From Dryas octopetala (taxonomy: Eukaryota; Streptophyta; Magnoliopsida; Rosales; Rosaceae), in NCBI GenBank assembly GCA_963921425.1, contig OY992838.1, positions 14,136,001 through 14,200,000 on the forward strand: 64,000 nt of DNA. The letters are read 5' to 3'. Below, piece by piece: positions 41,311 through 51,539 of this stretch. Under the pieces are notes generated by a model. The model saw only the letters and a program-made list of their open reading frames with translations, ran no database searches and was not told the DNA's origin. The translations under genes and the position numbers were made by a program. Every line of letters starts with the position of its first letter. Within the stretch, counting starts at the first letter, position 1.

Positions 41311-42016
41311 CTGAAGAAGATTAAACAACAAAATGAAATGAATCACTCACTAATTAATTGATTTTGTGTTCTCTTCCATATAAGAATCTAAATTTGGACT
41401 CTCAATTTCAAGTTTCAGTATTACTATATTAATTGGCTCTAACCCTGTTTTTATCTAAAAAAAAAAGAGACTCTTTTCGCAACTTAAATGCGGGCTGACA
41501 ACCTTGAGTTGGGCCTACTCTACTCAAGGGATCAGTAAAGACCATTAGCACACGCTCTCACGCACGCCAAGAGGCCTTTTCTGTTGTATGTATAAATATA
41601 GTTATATACAAACCCAAGAACAGAAAACCATGATCTTAACAACATATATGTGAAACCCAAAAGTTCAGTTTTACAGTGCAAGAACTCAAACTGAATCGAT
41701 TGGTTTGATAAAACTCGAACTAAAAACTCAATCCTGGTTATTATTTTCATTCAGAACTTGCACTTACAATTTATATTCTTAAATTATGAGGGAAACGTCA
41801 CATTTTCTATCATGCTAGTTGTATGGTAAGGTAGGGTTTCTTGGTATGGATTGGGATATACAAAGAAAACTGAATATTTGAAAATCACGCATCAAACTTG
41901 TTGCTCAGATAGAACCAACCAATGTTCTGAAACGCCAACAAAAAATCTGAAACAACAAACTAAAGTAGAGAAACATACGAGTGAAAATTACATACAATAA
42001 ACACTGAGAAACATAC
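41311..42016 (-). other. NFS2: Probable 5'UTR intron of NFS2
   Basis: On the minus strand a donor ATAG|GTATGT (42017/42016) and a pyrimidine-rich acceptor CTTCTTCAG|AG (41311/41310) bracket about 700 AT-rich bases. The leader exon would be about 42115-42017 and CT-rich. Inferred from signals; cDNA would settle it. Confidence 0.5.
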
Positions 42017-42141
42017 CTATTAGCTGATGCAGGATTTTGCTGACTACTGAAGAAGAAAATCCAGAGAAAAGAGAAGGAGTTTAGTTTCGGGGTTTAGTTC
42101 TGGGGGACTCGGATTCTCTATCCCCCTATTTCAGCGCCCGT

Positions 42142-42148
42142 CTATATA
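42142..42148 (-). promoter_or_regulatory. NFS2: TATA-like box of NFS2
   Basis: TATATAG on the minus strand, about 30-40 bases before the CT-rich leader and the putative 5'UTR intron. Placement is right for a TATA box; activity is not shown. Confidence 0.4.
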
Positions 42149-42534
42149 CAGCTTTTAATCTCAGCCGCAGAAAAAAAAAAAAAAAATCTAACCGCCCAAA
42201 TCATCCCATGCCAGTTAGCTTGCTCTAATTTTCATTGAATTACTAGACCTTACTTTTGCCGGAAAATTATTACACGCAATTTTCCTATATTCAATTTAAT
42301 GAAATAACTTGGTAAAAAAAAAAAAAAAAGAAGGGAAAATTTGGGAAAAACTATCAGAAATTTATTGATTTTCAAAAATTTCGGATCTACTACCAAAATC
42401 TTTTAAAAACCCCATAAAACTCTTTAGTTATATGATTATATCTAAACATCTCCATCACGTGAAGACAAGAAGACCAATCAACAATTAAAGACCTGCAATA
42501 AAGAAGGGCAAGCCAACAACAACAACAAATTTTC

Positions 42535-42843
42535 ATGCAACTACAAATTCGAACAAGGAAGATTATGATAGATTATCTTAATCTAGAATTAAGTGAAAAT
42601 CAAAAGAAGAAATTAACTTTAGTTCAAAATACTTTGCTTTATAATTTTTCTAACACTCAATATAAACATATTTTACGTAATAAAGATCAACAGATAGAAA
42701 ATAATATTGTAGACTTATTAATTAATTTATCACAAAATATTAAGCTAGAAAAAAACAAACAAAATCAGTTAATAGAACTTTTAACACAAAATCAAGAAAA
42801 AAAAAACTCTATTACTGTTATAAGAAAAAACTTCAAAATCTAA
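42535..42843 (+). CDS. Open frame of unknown function in pararetroviral block (102 aa)
   Basis: Asn/Gln/Lys-rich and probably coiled-coil. Open for 102 codons next to the left boundary repeat. It may be part of a viral open reading frame, judged only from composition and context; no motif is recognised. Confidence 0.3.
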   Translation: MQLQIRTRKIMIDYLNLELSENQKKKLTLVQNTLLYNFSNTQYKHILRNKDQQIENNIVDLLINLSQNIKLEKNKQNQLIELLTQNQEKKNSITVIRKNFKI

Positions 42844-43034
42844 ACATAGATCAGTATCATTTATAGTTTGAAAGTATTCGAAAAAAAAAAAAGAGAAAAA
42901 AAAGCTAGAATTGTGTATAATTATAAAAGATTAAATGATAATATATATATAAAGATAGTTATAAACTTTCTAATAAAGATGAACTAATAAATAAAATACA
43001 AGATAATAAATATTTTAGTAAATTTGATTATAAA

Positions 43035-43605
43035 TGAGGATTTTGACAAATTAGATTATCACTAGAATCAATTGAGTGGACAGCTTTCACTTGTCTAGAA
43101 GGACATTTTGAATGACTTGTCATGCCATTTGAATTAAAAAAATGCTCCATCTATCTTTCCAAGAAAGATGGATCAAATATTTAAGAAATATGATTCTTTT
43201 TGTAGCGTATATGTAGATAATATTCTTATACATGGTAAAAATAAAAATGAACATAGGAAATGACTAGAAATTATTCTACAAGAATTTATTGATATAGCTA
43301 AGAAATTAAATTAGAAAAACGAGATATATAATTTTTAGGAATGTATATTAAATCAAGAACAATTCAATTACAAGAACATATAACTAAGAAAGTGTTAGAA
43401 TTTCCAGATAAATTAGAAAAAATGAAACAGTTACAAGCATTTTAGGATTATTAAATTATGCTAGAAATTATATTCCTAACTTAGGTAGAAAAATAGTTGT
43501 ACTTCATAGTAAAACAAGTAAAACTGGACAAAGATATTATAATTCAACTTCTATTAAATATATCAGAAAAATTAGAATGTCTTGAAGATTAGATAGTAGA
43601 TATAC
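43035..43605 (+). pseudogene. Pararetroviral reverse transcriptase relic
   Basis: Frames joined by several stops and shifts show the RT palm region: the segment before the active site (about 43115-43180), an active-site box reading YVDN where YVDD is expected (about 43207-43218), and the later LGLLNYARNYIPN connection motif (about 43443-43480) that is typical of Caulimoviridae. At least four disruptions are present. Protease and most of RNase H are missing or unrecognisable. Confidence 0.7.
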
Positions 43606-43638
43606 ATAAAATCTTAGCAAATCATAAAGTAACACTAC

Positions 43639-44102
43639 TGATGCAGAACGGATGCAACAACTTGATCGTTTCAAATTCAAGAAATTTGGGAAATGATTTA
43701 AACTAGTCGGAGAGTTTGGCTCTGAAACTGGCACTATTGCATATCGTTTTGAAGGGAATCGCGAAACGAGTCAAACTCATTGCTAAGCTATGATGTATGG
43801 GCTTTTTCGGCCTTCTGAGGTCGTTTAGGGCCTCAAAACTGCATTTTAAACTTTCAGACATTTTATTTAATTTTGTTTATATTTTATTTGGGTTTGTAAT
43901 TACATGTGGGCCTTAATTATAAGGTTTTTTGCGGCCTAGGGTTTCTTTAATCATACTTAAGCAATTTTACAATTGCTAGACAGATGATTATGTTATTTTA
44001 TCAAATTAATTATTGAGGTTTTATCTCAATTTCCTGGTGAAATCCAAGGTTCTTATTCTTTTAGGTTTACGCTTGTAAGTGTTGGTCGATTGTATTGCAT
44101 CA
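43639..44102. mobile_element. LTR-like insertion in pararetroviral block
   Basis: About 464 bases from TGATGCAGAACGGATGC to TTGTATTGCATCA (TG...CA) interrupt the viral sequence and are clearly less AT-rich. No matching 5-bp duplication is visible (ACTAC against CCTCC). It may be a solo LTR whose target site has since changed. Confidence 0.45.
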
Positions 44103-44465
44103 CCTCCAGAAGTAATACAAAAATTAGAAGGATTAAATTTAAGAAAAACATAAACAAAATATAAGAAAATAAATCCCTTTGATAATACAAAATGGAATTA
44201 TTCAGAAGAAAATGCAAAAAAGTGGTCAGAACCGAAGACATATACCCAACAGAAATAGAAGCACAAGAATTTCTTAGATCAGGATTTGAAAACACACAAA
44301 AACATAATAACTCATTATATCATTTAAGAATGCTAGAAAGCAAGAAAAGCATAGTCAGTACTATTAATCAACAAAAAATTAGTTGTATAGATAAAGAAGT
44401 AATATTAGATTTATTAAGTCCAGAAGCAACTAAAGAACTTAGAAAGTAACAATATAGATTAATAC

Positions 44466-44930
44466 ATGTATATAGGAACAATACTTGTAAGAATAGTCGG
44501 ACTTGCAAGAGCACAAGTAGGAACTAAAGCATTAGTATATATTTATAATGATAGATGGGAAAATCATGAACAAGTTGTCATAGCTACAGCTGAAGTAGAT
44601 GTTAATAAAAACTTAGCAATAGTAGGATGTATACCTAATTTTCCAATGAAAATTAATGATTTTAGTCAACATATAAAAGTAAGTATAAGAACAAAAAATT
44701 ATAACATGAAAGGTGAATATAAAAATTTAAGTGTAAGTTTAATGTATATAGGAAAAGTAACAGATAAAATAGATTATAAATTTAATTTAGAATTTCAAGA
44801 TTTAATGAAAATATTCGGAAGTAAACATGTTAATATGATAGAAGCAAGACTAGTAGATAATTGTTTTTTAAAAGGAACACTCCCGGTTAGCCATCTCACT
44901 CTATTTATTTGGTATCAGAGCCTTGTTTAA
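44466..44930 (+). CDS. Movement-protein-like frame of pararetroviral block (154 aa)
   Basis: An uninterrupted frame with the look of the core of the Caulimoviridae movement protein (30K-type), including conserved hydrophobic and Asp-bearing segments near the middle. It is shorter than the usual 300-plus residues and its last ~15 codons run into the primer-binding-site region, so the C terminus is replaced by a junction. Cell-to-cell movement is the family role; this copy is a truncated relic. Confidence 0.5.
   Translation: MYIGTILVRIVGLARAQVGTKALVYIYNDRWENHEQVVIATAEVDVNKNLAIVGCIPNFPMKINDFSQHIKVSIRTKNYNMKGEYKNLSVSLMYIGKVTDKIDYKFNLEFQDLMKIFGSKHVNMIEARLVDNCFLKGTLPVSHLTLFIWYQSLV
44911..44924 (+). 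promoter_or_regulatory. tRNA-Met primer-binding site of pararetroviral block
   Basis: TGGTATCAGAGCC, complementary to the 3' end of plant initiator tRNA-Met, used by Caulimoviridae and Copia elements to prime minus-strand synthesis. The same word is at 24476 in the Copia fragment. Confidence 0.75.
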
Positions 44931-45015
44931 CATTATAATTGTATGTTTATATAGTAAAGTATCTTAAGGATAGAAGTCAAAAATACAACTGAAAAGAAAA
45001 CTCAATTTTATTTGC

Positions 45016-45270
45016 ATGTCATATCATACTATTACTAAAATCAAGGAAAGATTATCAACTATTAATATAAGTATTATATATAATAAAAAAAGGATAAAAT
45101 ATTACGAAGAACAATTATTATTACATACTCTTAGTAATCAAACTAGAACTAATTATTATAATATTATAGAAATACAAAACATAAATTTAAGAGAATTAGA
45201 AAGAATAAAAGAACGATTACAAGACACTTTAGCAATTAGGAGAGAACGAACAAAATTTAATAGAAGCTAA
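45016..45270 (+). CDS. Coiled-coil frame after the pararetroviral primer site (84 aa)
   Basis: Lys/Arg/Glu/Ile-rich with regular heptads. It begins about 90 bases after the primer-binding site, where the first open reading frame of several Caulimoviridae genera starts. No family assigned. Confidence 0.35.
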   Translation: MSYHTITKIKERLSTINISIIYNKKRIKYYEEQLLLHTLSNQTRTNYYNIIEIQNINLRELERIKERLQDTLAIRRERTKFNRS

Positions 45271-45397
45271 TTTAGATCATATAATGGATAAAATGATTGT
45301 GTTATGTTCTACTTATTTCTAATGAACAACAAACTTCCATGCAACTACAAATTCCTATATATACAGCAAACTTTCATGCAGCAACAAACTCCCATGC

Positions 45398-45520
45398 AGC
45401 AAAGTGATACACGAGAATTAGTTTCAGGGGGTAATGTGATACAAAATAAATCTTATGAGGTAAAAGTGAGAATTGAAGTTACTTTCAGGGACAAACTATT
45501 AAAAAAGCCTAAATTTAATA
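45398..45520. mobile_element. Half of the palindromic MITE family
   Basis: GTGATACACGAGAATTAG to AGTTACTTTCAGG matches one half of the MITE at 17463-17762 and at 62341-62625. The other half is missing. Confidence 0.6.
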
Positions 45521-45529
45521 ATTACCTTG

Positions 45530-45930
45530 AAATGAGGCATATAACTAGATACTCTTAATATTTCTGGTGGAGTACCGTTAAATTCATGATCCAACAGTTT
45601 TATGATATAAATGGCCATAAGACACATAGTATCTAGTAAGATATTAAAATATCTACTCACGGTCTCACCCGAATGTTGAAATCGTTCTTGAATTAACCTA
45701 TTTCCTACATCATGTCCTAAAGCGTGCAAAAACATTCCCACCATTTACTCCACGCATAATCTCCTTAAAGCTCTCAATCTATAATTAGTTTACAAGTCAA
45801 TACACATTTTAGAAAACACGTCTTTATCCATTCTAAACATATCATGACAACGACGTTTACTTCCTTGTAATAACTCCATCACCCACCTATTTCCTGTATG
45901 AGAAGAAACCATACAAGGAACTTTATGAAT
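45530..45930 (-). pseudogene. PIF/Harbinger transposase relic (ALP1-like N-terminal part)
   Basis: Minus strand reads MELLQGSKRRCHDMFRMDKD, then, after two stops, MVGMFLHALGHDVGNRLIQE and RFQHSGETVSRYFNILLD. This is the N-terminal segment of Harbinger transposases and the domesticated ALP1-like proteins. The DDE catalytic region is absent. It lies head-to-head with the MYB-like gene at 46014, the normal two-gene layout of PIF/Harbinger elements. Confidence 0.7.
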
Positions 45931-46013
45931 ATATCTCTCATAATAATATTTAATAGTGCACAGAGAGAGATGTTGGAATAATATTCAATATATCCATCCA
46001 TACAAGGAACATT

Positions 46014-46716
46014 ATGTATATGGGAAAGAAGAATAGCTCAGGAGTTAAGGTTGTTTGGAATGTACATACATTGCCTGTATTTATGGACCTTTGTATCAAG
46101 TTGGTAGATGCAAGTCGTCGTCCTAGTACCCACTTTGTTAAGGCAGGATGGCAAAGTTTGAAAATTAACTTTGCTAAAGAGACTGGACTAGAATATGGTA
46201 AAAAAACAATTGAAATTAAGTGGGATATACTGAAAGAACAATGGAAATATTGGCAAGAATTAAAAGGTAAAGAAACTTGTCTAGGGTGGAATTCAAAAAT
46301 TGGTGCTATTGATGCTTCTGATGAATGGTGGCTCAGTAAAATTCAGGTGTGTACACTTGTGAGTTTTTCATTTATTGTTTTGTTTTTTTTTTATTTTATT
46401 ATCATGAATTCAATGTATTGACACATGATCTATTAATATGCAGAAAAACACCAAGTATAAGCAATTTTGTACTAAGGGCATTAGTCCTGAAATGGAGTAG
46501 AAGGTGAATAGGATGTTCATGAACACCACATGCACTAGTGAGCATGCTTGGGCGCCCTCATCTGGTGTTCTTCCATCTGAAAATCAAGAGGCATCCAATG
46601 ATGATGATGATGATGCTCTCAAAGGTAGTGATGACTCAGATGACATTCATGTTGTCGAAACCACTGAGGTTGCTGAAAGTTCTTTGAGAAAAGGGAAAAA
46701 GAGAGTAATTAAGTGA
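46014..46716 (+). pseudogene. Harbinger MYB/SANT-like protein gene, one premature stop
   Basis: Exon 1 (46014-46346) starts MYMGKKNSSGVKVVWNVHTL and carries the trihelix/Myb_DNA-bind_3 pattern (W at the start, GWQSLKINFAKETGLEY, KWDILKEQWKYWQELK, WWLSKIQ). A GT-AG intron (46347-46443) leads to exon 2 (46444-46716) with YKQFCTKGISPEME, then TAG at 46498-46500, then an acidic tail and a basic end KGKKRVIK. In PIF/Harbinger elements this protein helps the transposase enter the nucleus and bind DNA. The stop removes only the tail, so exon 1 could still give a DNA-binding protein. Confidence 0.7.
46056..46130. repeat. 75-bp segment of MYB exon 1, inverted copy at 46847-46921
   Basis: Reads from TGGAATGTACATACATTGCC to TCGTCGTCCTAGTACC. 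The complementary copy downstream differs at about six positions. Confidence 0.9.
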
Positions 46717-46846
46717 AGAACTTGACACAAAAACTAGAAAAGATAAGAAAATCAAAGCCACTTCCACAAGAGTGGGAAGAGAAGAGAGAGATGTTCATTA
46801 CTATGGAAGATCCATACCTCAAGCTCCGGAGCTATTCTTCTTTCTA

Positions 46847-46921
46847 GGTACTAGGACGACGACCTGCATCTACCAACTTGATACAAAGGTCCATAAATAC
46901 AAGGAATGCATGTTCATTCCA
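46847..46921. repeat. Inverted copy of MYB exon 1 segment
   Basis: GGTACTAGGACGACGACCTG ... TGTTCATTCCA is the reverse complement of 46056-46130. It lies 130 bases downstream of the MYB frame, so a read-through transcript could form a 75-bp hairpin stem. Confidence 0.9.
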
Positions 46922-46932
46922 AAGAGTCTTTA

Positions 46933-48060
46933 GGTGGGTGTATTCAATTAAGATTTTAATGGACTTTTGTAGAGTTTTTAAAAGTCATTGACTTTAGTAA
47001 AGTTGATGGATTTTTAATGACTTTCATAAACTCCACATAGACTTTGACAGAATTCTATTAGAGTTTTCCTGACTTTTCTCATAGATTTTGAAGGATTTTT
47101 ATAGACTTCTTATAACTTTGATATAATTTTTTATTATTTATTTTAGGATTTCTCCAATATGTTTTTTATTTTTTTGTCCTCCGTGAGTGAGTGGAATGGG
47201 GATGAGCTTCAAGACCGAGATGCATGTGTTATAAATTGTCCTAATATTGCAAACAATATAAAAAGTTGGGGCTAGAATTGTAGGGACCAAAATTATTTTG
47301 TTCCATAATTTATTATAAGTGTTCTGAATTTTATGTTTTTATGTTGTTAGACTGTCAAATATTGTGTTTTAACGAGTTGTTAGAATTTGTCTAATTGAAT
47401 TGACAGGTTGAGAACATTATATGATGTGGTGGTAACATTATTTCTCAAATTATGAATATATAATCTGTGATTTTGTTGAGTACTTAAAGACTGTGAAGTG
47501 GTTGGTTTGAATATCTTGCTGTTACATTGCATTGTGGCAACGCTGTTGGTTTCAACCCAGGATGAGGAGTCAATTAAATATAAGAGAAAAATAAAAAATA
47601 TAAGAGGATAAAATTAATATATTAAAAATAAAATTATTATAAGAGGATATAGAAAAATAAATAAATTAAGAGGTGGGTGGAAAAATAAGATTAGGGGGTT
47701 TACAATCACTCTTTAAAAAATAAATAAATACCACTTTTTTAATATCTTTTTAATATTTGAAATTCTTTGAAATCTGCAGGAGGAACGCTGGAAAATTATT
47801 GACTTTGATATAACATAATTTACACTACAAAATCCATGAAAGTCTTTTAAAGTCTATCATTTAATAAAGTCAATGACTTTTTGAATACCGTGTCACTTTT
47901 ATAGACTCTCTAAAAATCTTAATTGAATACCATAGACTTTTTAAAAGTATTGATTGAATACCACCAGACTTTTATAAACTCTTTAAAAGTTTTGATTGAA
48001 TACCACCAGACTTTTTAATTCTACCAAAGTCATTTAAAATCCTAATTGAATACACCATCC
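46933..48060. mobile_element. Non-autonomous PIF/Harbinger-type element, 1128 bp
   Basis: Ends GGTGGGTGTATTCAATTAAG and CCTAATTGAATACACCATCC are inverted repeats flanked by the 3-bp duplication TTA (46930-46932, 48061-48063) preferred by PIF/Harbinger. Inverted sub-terminal words (GACTTT...AAAGTC) extend inward. No gene recognised in the centre. Confidence 0.8.
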
Positions 48061-48208
48061 TTAACTCCGGAGCTATTCTTCTTTCCCATCTGTATATATG
48101 TATTTTGGCTTCAACAATATACTCAAATTGAATTAATGCATGCATGTGTATAGTGATTAATGATGATCAATCTGTTATGAATAACAGATTGAGCATGATT
48201 CTTTATTC

Positions 48209-48756
48209 GAGGAAATTACAGATGTAGTCCACTTATTTTATACCTAGTTCAATTTTGATCTACAATCTTTTTTAAGTTCTGTTTTGGTCTACTAATTGTT
48301 CTACTTGTTCAATCAAGGTCCATATTTGTTTTCTCAAATTTAGTCTGCCTTTTACCCTATCAAATCTCACCCAAATTCAGCAAACATATACTTGTTTAAA
48401 AGTTATGCATCTCTTCTTTACAACCATATAAATATCATTCAAATTGGAGTTCTAAAACTCAAGATAATTAACCCTAAAGTAGGGTACCCAAAACTGTCAA
48501 TTTTTCAAATTTCACCCAATCTCAATTCTCTGAGATTCTAATACTCCAACTTGGTTTCTATGACTAAAAAATGATGAAATATAACTTATACTTCAATTAT
48601 AATTGAAGAAAACATAACCCAAAAGGATTTAAAGTCACAAATCTGGATCTTTATTGAACAAGTGAAACAATTAGTGGACCAAAACAGAACTTAAAAAAAT
48701 CGTGGACCAAAATTTAACTAGGTATAAAATAAGTGGACCAAATCTGTAATTTTCTC
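48209..48756. mobile_element. Non-autonomous MULE-like element, 548 bp
   Basis: Same family as 33575-34150: ends GAGGAAATTAC and GTAATTTTCTC, with a perfect 10-bp flanking duplication TTCTTTATTC. The middle third (AATTGAAGTATAAGTTAT... in the other copy) is present in the opposite orientation relative to the ends. Confidence 0.85.
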
Positions 48757-49840
48757 TTCTTTATTCATACAAGGAATAACATATATATATATATATATGT
48801 TTTGTATATGGTACTAATAAAATAATCAAAGCAAAGCAAAGCAAAAAATACTGGAAAGAGGTCTAAAAGTTAAAATGAAACAAGCAGAATATGTACTATT
48901 CGGTGTCATGAATGAACTTAATTAATGATTCATATATTCTGAGTCTAACGTGAATTTTGCTACATAATTCGTCTTAATATACGTAAATGAAAAGAAAGAC
49001 TGACTTTTGTTTTTTGTCTATACCCTAAAGATTTAAAGAAATAAGTCAACAATTTGGCAATATATATACTTGAATAAATGTGGTTCCATTCCAAAGCAAT
49101 GGTCATTACTTAGGATATGTGCAATGTAGCTAACTAGAACAAACAATATTGTTTCCTTTTAAATTACTTCAATGAGAATAATGCGCGCAACATGTGGAAT
49201 AACATTACATGTTTGACTTATGGGGTAGTATTGAAATTTGATCTCACTCTGCTATTTGCGTCTATTACATCATTTATTACTTCTAACATATGTTAATGAT
49301 TATTGCACCTACTCCCCAAGAGGAAGGAATGACACCCTTCTAATTAAGCTAACAAATGAAATAAAAAAGAAACAAATTCCATTCGTTTTAAGTGATTTTT
49401 CCAAAACTAATTCTAAGAAGTGGTATGTTAATGGGTGCACTAATATATATACTAACTTAATTAAATTTTGGTGAGAGTTTGGAATTGTCCAAGCCCAATG
49501 ACAATACTTTGTCCAATATGTTTGTACGTGTACCAGTCCAAGGAAATATTAGGGACTATATATACCAGAATGCAACCATTGTTTTCAAGCTAGTTGAAGA
49601 CGAGTGGCTTATAAAATAGAGTCCATTAATAAACAGGTACTGACAATTTTTTTTCTTAATCAAACACACACAAAGCTCCATTATTTCTTTGCGGGCCACA
49701 TTCTATAAAAATCCAACAACTCATTCTTCTTTTGCGGGCCACATGCTACAAACTTGCTAGATTCCTGCGCAACCTTGTTTCACCTGCATCTACACATAAT
49801 CTGCAGTTGCAACTTCAATAAACTGCAGTTTCAGTTCACT
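48757..49840. other. Intergenic, no gene recognised
   Basis: AT-rich. Only short open frames without motifs, and a (TA)n run at about 48782-48800. The word TGCGGGCCACAT occurs twice (49691 and 49735). Confidence 0.4.
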
Positions 49841-49842
49841 TA

Positions 49843-50225
49843 CAGCATTCCAGAAATTGCAGTTTCAGAACTGAGCTTAAAAAAAAAAAACTATAGTTTC
49901 AGAAACTGCAGTTAGTAACTACAACTGCAAGTCTGCAATAAACTGCAGTTTCACTTGCAATTAGTAACTGCAACTGCAAGCTTGCAACTTTAATAAACTG
50001 CAGATTCAAAAACAGCAGTTAGTAGCGTTCCAGAAATTGCAGTTTCAGAACTGAGCTTAAAAAAAAAACTGCAGTTTCAAAAACTGCAGTTAGTAACTGC
50101 AACTGCAAGTCTGCAATAAACTGCAGTTTCACTTGCAATTAGTAACTGCAACTCTAATAAACTGCAGTTTCAGTTCACATACAACGTTCCAGAAATTGCA
50201 GTTTCAGAAACTGAGCTTAAAAAAA
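49843..50225. repeat. ~187-bp tandem repeat rich in CTGCAGTTTC
   Basis: Two full units and a partial third start CGTTCCAGAAATTGCAG or CATTCCAGAAATTGCAG (49846, 50028, 50184). Inside each unit CTGCAGTTTC/GAAACTGCAG words form short palindromes around CTGCAG. Confidence 0.85.
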
Positions 50226-50229
50226 AATC

Positions 50230-51539
50230 AAGAACTTTCTACTGATAAGAAATCAAAGTAGGAGTCTACCACGAGCTCTGATCATACCCAATCGAGGAGA
50301 AGCCGGAGTGGTCAGAGCAAATCCAAAAGGCTTCGATTGAGCTCGGAGCAGATCCATTGCTTATTGGTCAGCGTTGAGATTTTCAAGCCCGTTGACAGCA
50401 GCGCTGCTCGTGGTGGTGGTGTTCGTGCCAGAGGTGCTTGCTCTGCGAAGAAGAAGAACAAGAAGAACAAGAAGATAATGAAGAGGAAAGAGAAGAGAGA
50501 CATAGCGGGGGGAGAGAGAGAAGAAAGAGAAAGGCAAAAAGGAAATAAAATGATAATTGATCAGATTTCAAAATAAGCTACCTAAGCTACAACTTACCTT
50601 GTTGTTAAATAAAATTAATTGGTGTATTGGAGAGTAAAAACAATAAGTAAAAGGTAGCTTAGGATAATTAATTCTATAAAATATGAATGCAATGTGTCCC
50701 AAATAATTCGGAATTCATGAACATTGCTATAGTAATTCCTTACAAATTGGAATAGATACTAGTTGAACTTCTCATTACTGATATGCGTATATAACTTGTT
50801 TTCATCCTGTATCAATAGTAGTGCATATATCAATTAACCAAATTACTTTTTTTTTTACATCCAAAAATCCTCCAAACCCGCTTCAATATATTGTAGAAAA
50901 CACATCATCTGAGCTCTAAACAATATGATAAGAAACATAACACCCCGCCCAACATTAGTTGAAAAGAAAATAAGGGGATTCACAATCAAAAATTCATAAT
51001 CTATCGAATCCATAGATAAAAAATCCATATACAAATTCTAATATATCAAAACCCTAAAAAACAAAGAGATTTTGAAAACCTAAATTAGGAAAAAAAGAAA
51101 AAGAAAAAGAGAGAACTAACTCACATGACTCTAGTCCGATGGCGTCGGAAGCGACAATGTACGGTGGGTAGTTTGATGACGATGGAGATGAGAATGAGAT
51201 GGTCCAAGCACTGGGATGTGTAGCCGTAGCCACAGTGTAAGGGTGCTTTGAAGAGAGAAACGTTCAAGGAGAAGATGGGTCAGAGCAAAATAAAACGTAA
51301 AATAAAATAAGGATAAGAGATGTGATTTTCAAAACTCAATGAGGATATTATGGGTAAAATAAAATATTAATTGTTGTTGTGGTTCACTGCAATTTTTCAA
51401 AAACAGGTAGAAAATTGTTTTCTGATTTTGCTGTGGGGAGTTGAGAATTGTGGAGAAAAGCAATTTTTAATTTTTTTTTTTTACCAGACACCAAAACTGT
51501 TGTAGGTGATTGAGAATTGTTATCTACAATATATTTTGG
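50230..51539. other. Intergenic with lysine/serine-rich short frames
   Basis: A GAAGAA-rich segment (50440-50530) creates open frames on both strands that look like composition artefacts. A G/A-rich block at 51060-51300 reads like a decayed gene leader (TCCGATGGCGTCGGAAGCGA) but the frame stops after ten codons. No gene is called. Confidence 0.35.

Larger units (their letters stand above)
42534..45354 (+). mobile_element. Endogenous pararetrovirus (Caulimoviridae-like) insertion, decayed
   Basis: A very AT-rich block with Lys/Asn/Ile-rich frames unlike its surroundings. In order it has an unknown 102-aa frame, a broken reverse transcriptase, an LTR-like insertion, a movement-protein-like frame, a tRNA-Met primer-binding site and a coiled-coil frame. 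It is bounded by near-identical ~30-base direct repeats sharing CATGCAACTACAAATTC (42534-42550, 45338-45354). The gene order is permuted and incomplete, and the polymerase has several stops, so it cannot replicate by itself. Confidence 0.7.

Noticed and set aside
51100..51300. Possible small gene starting MASEATMYGG
   Set aside because: The frame stops after ten codons and no splice-consistent continuation with a motif was found.
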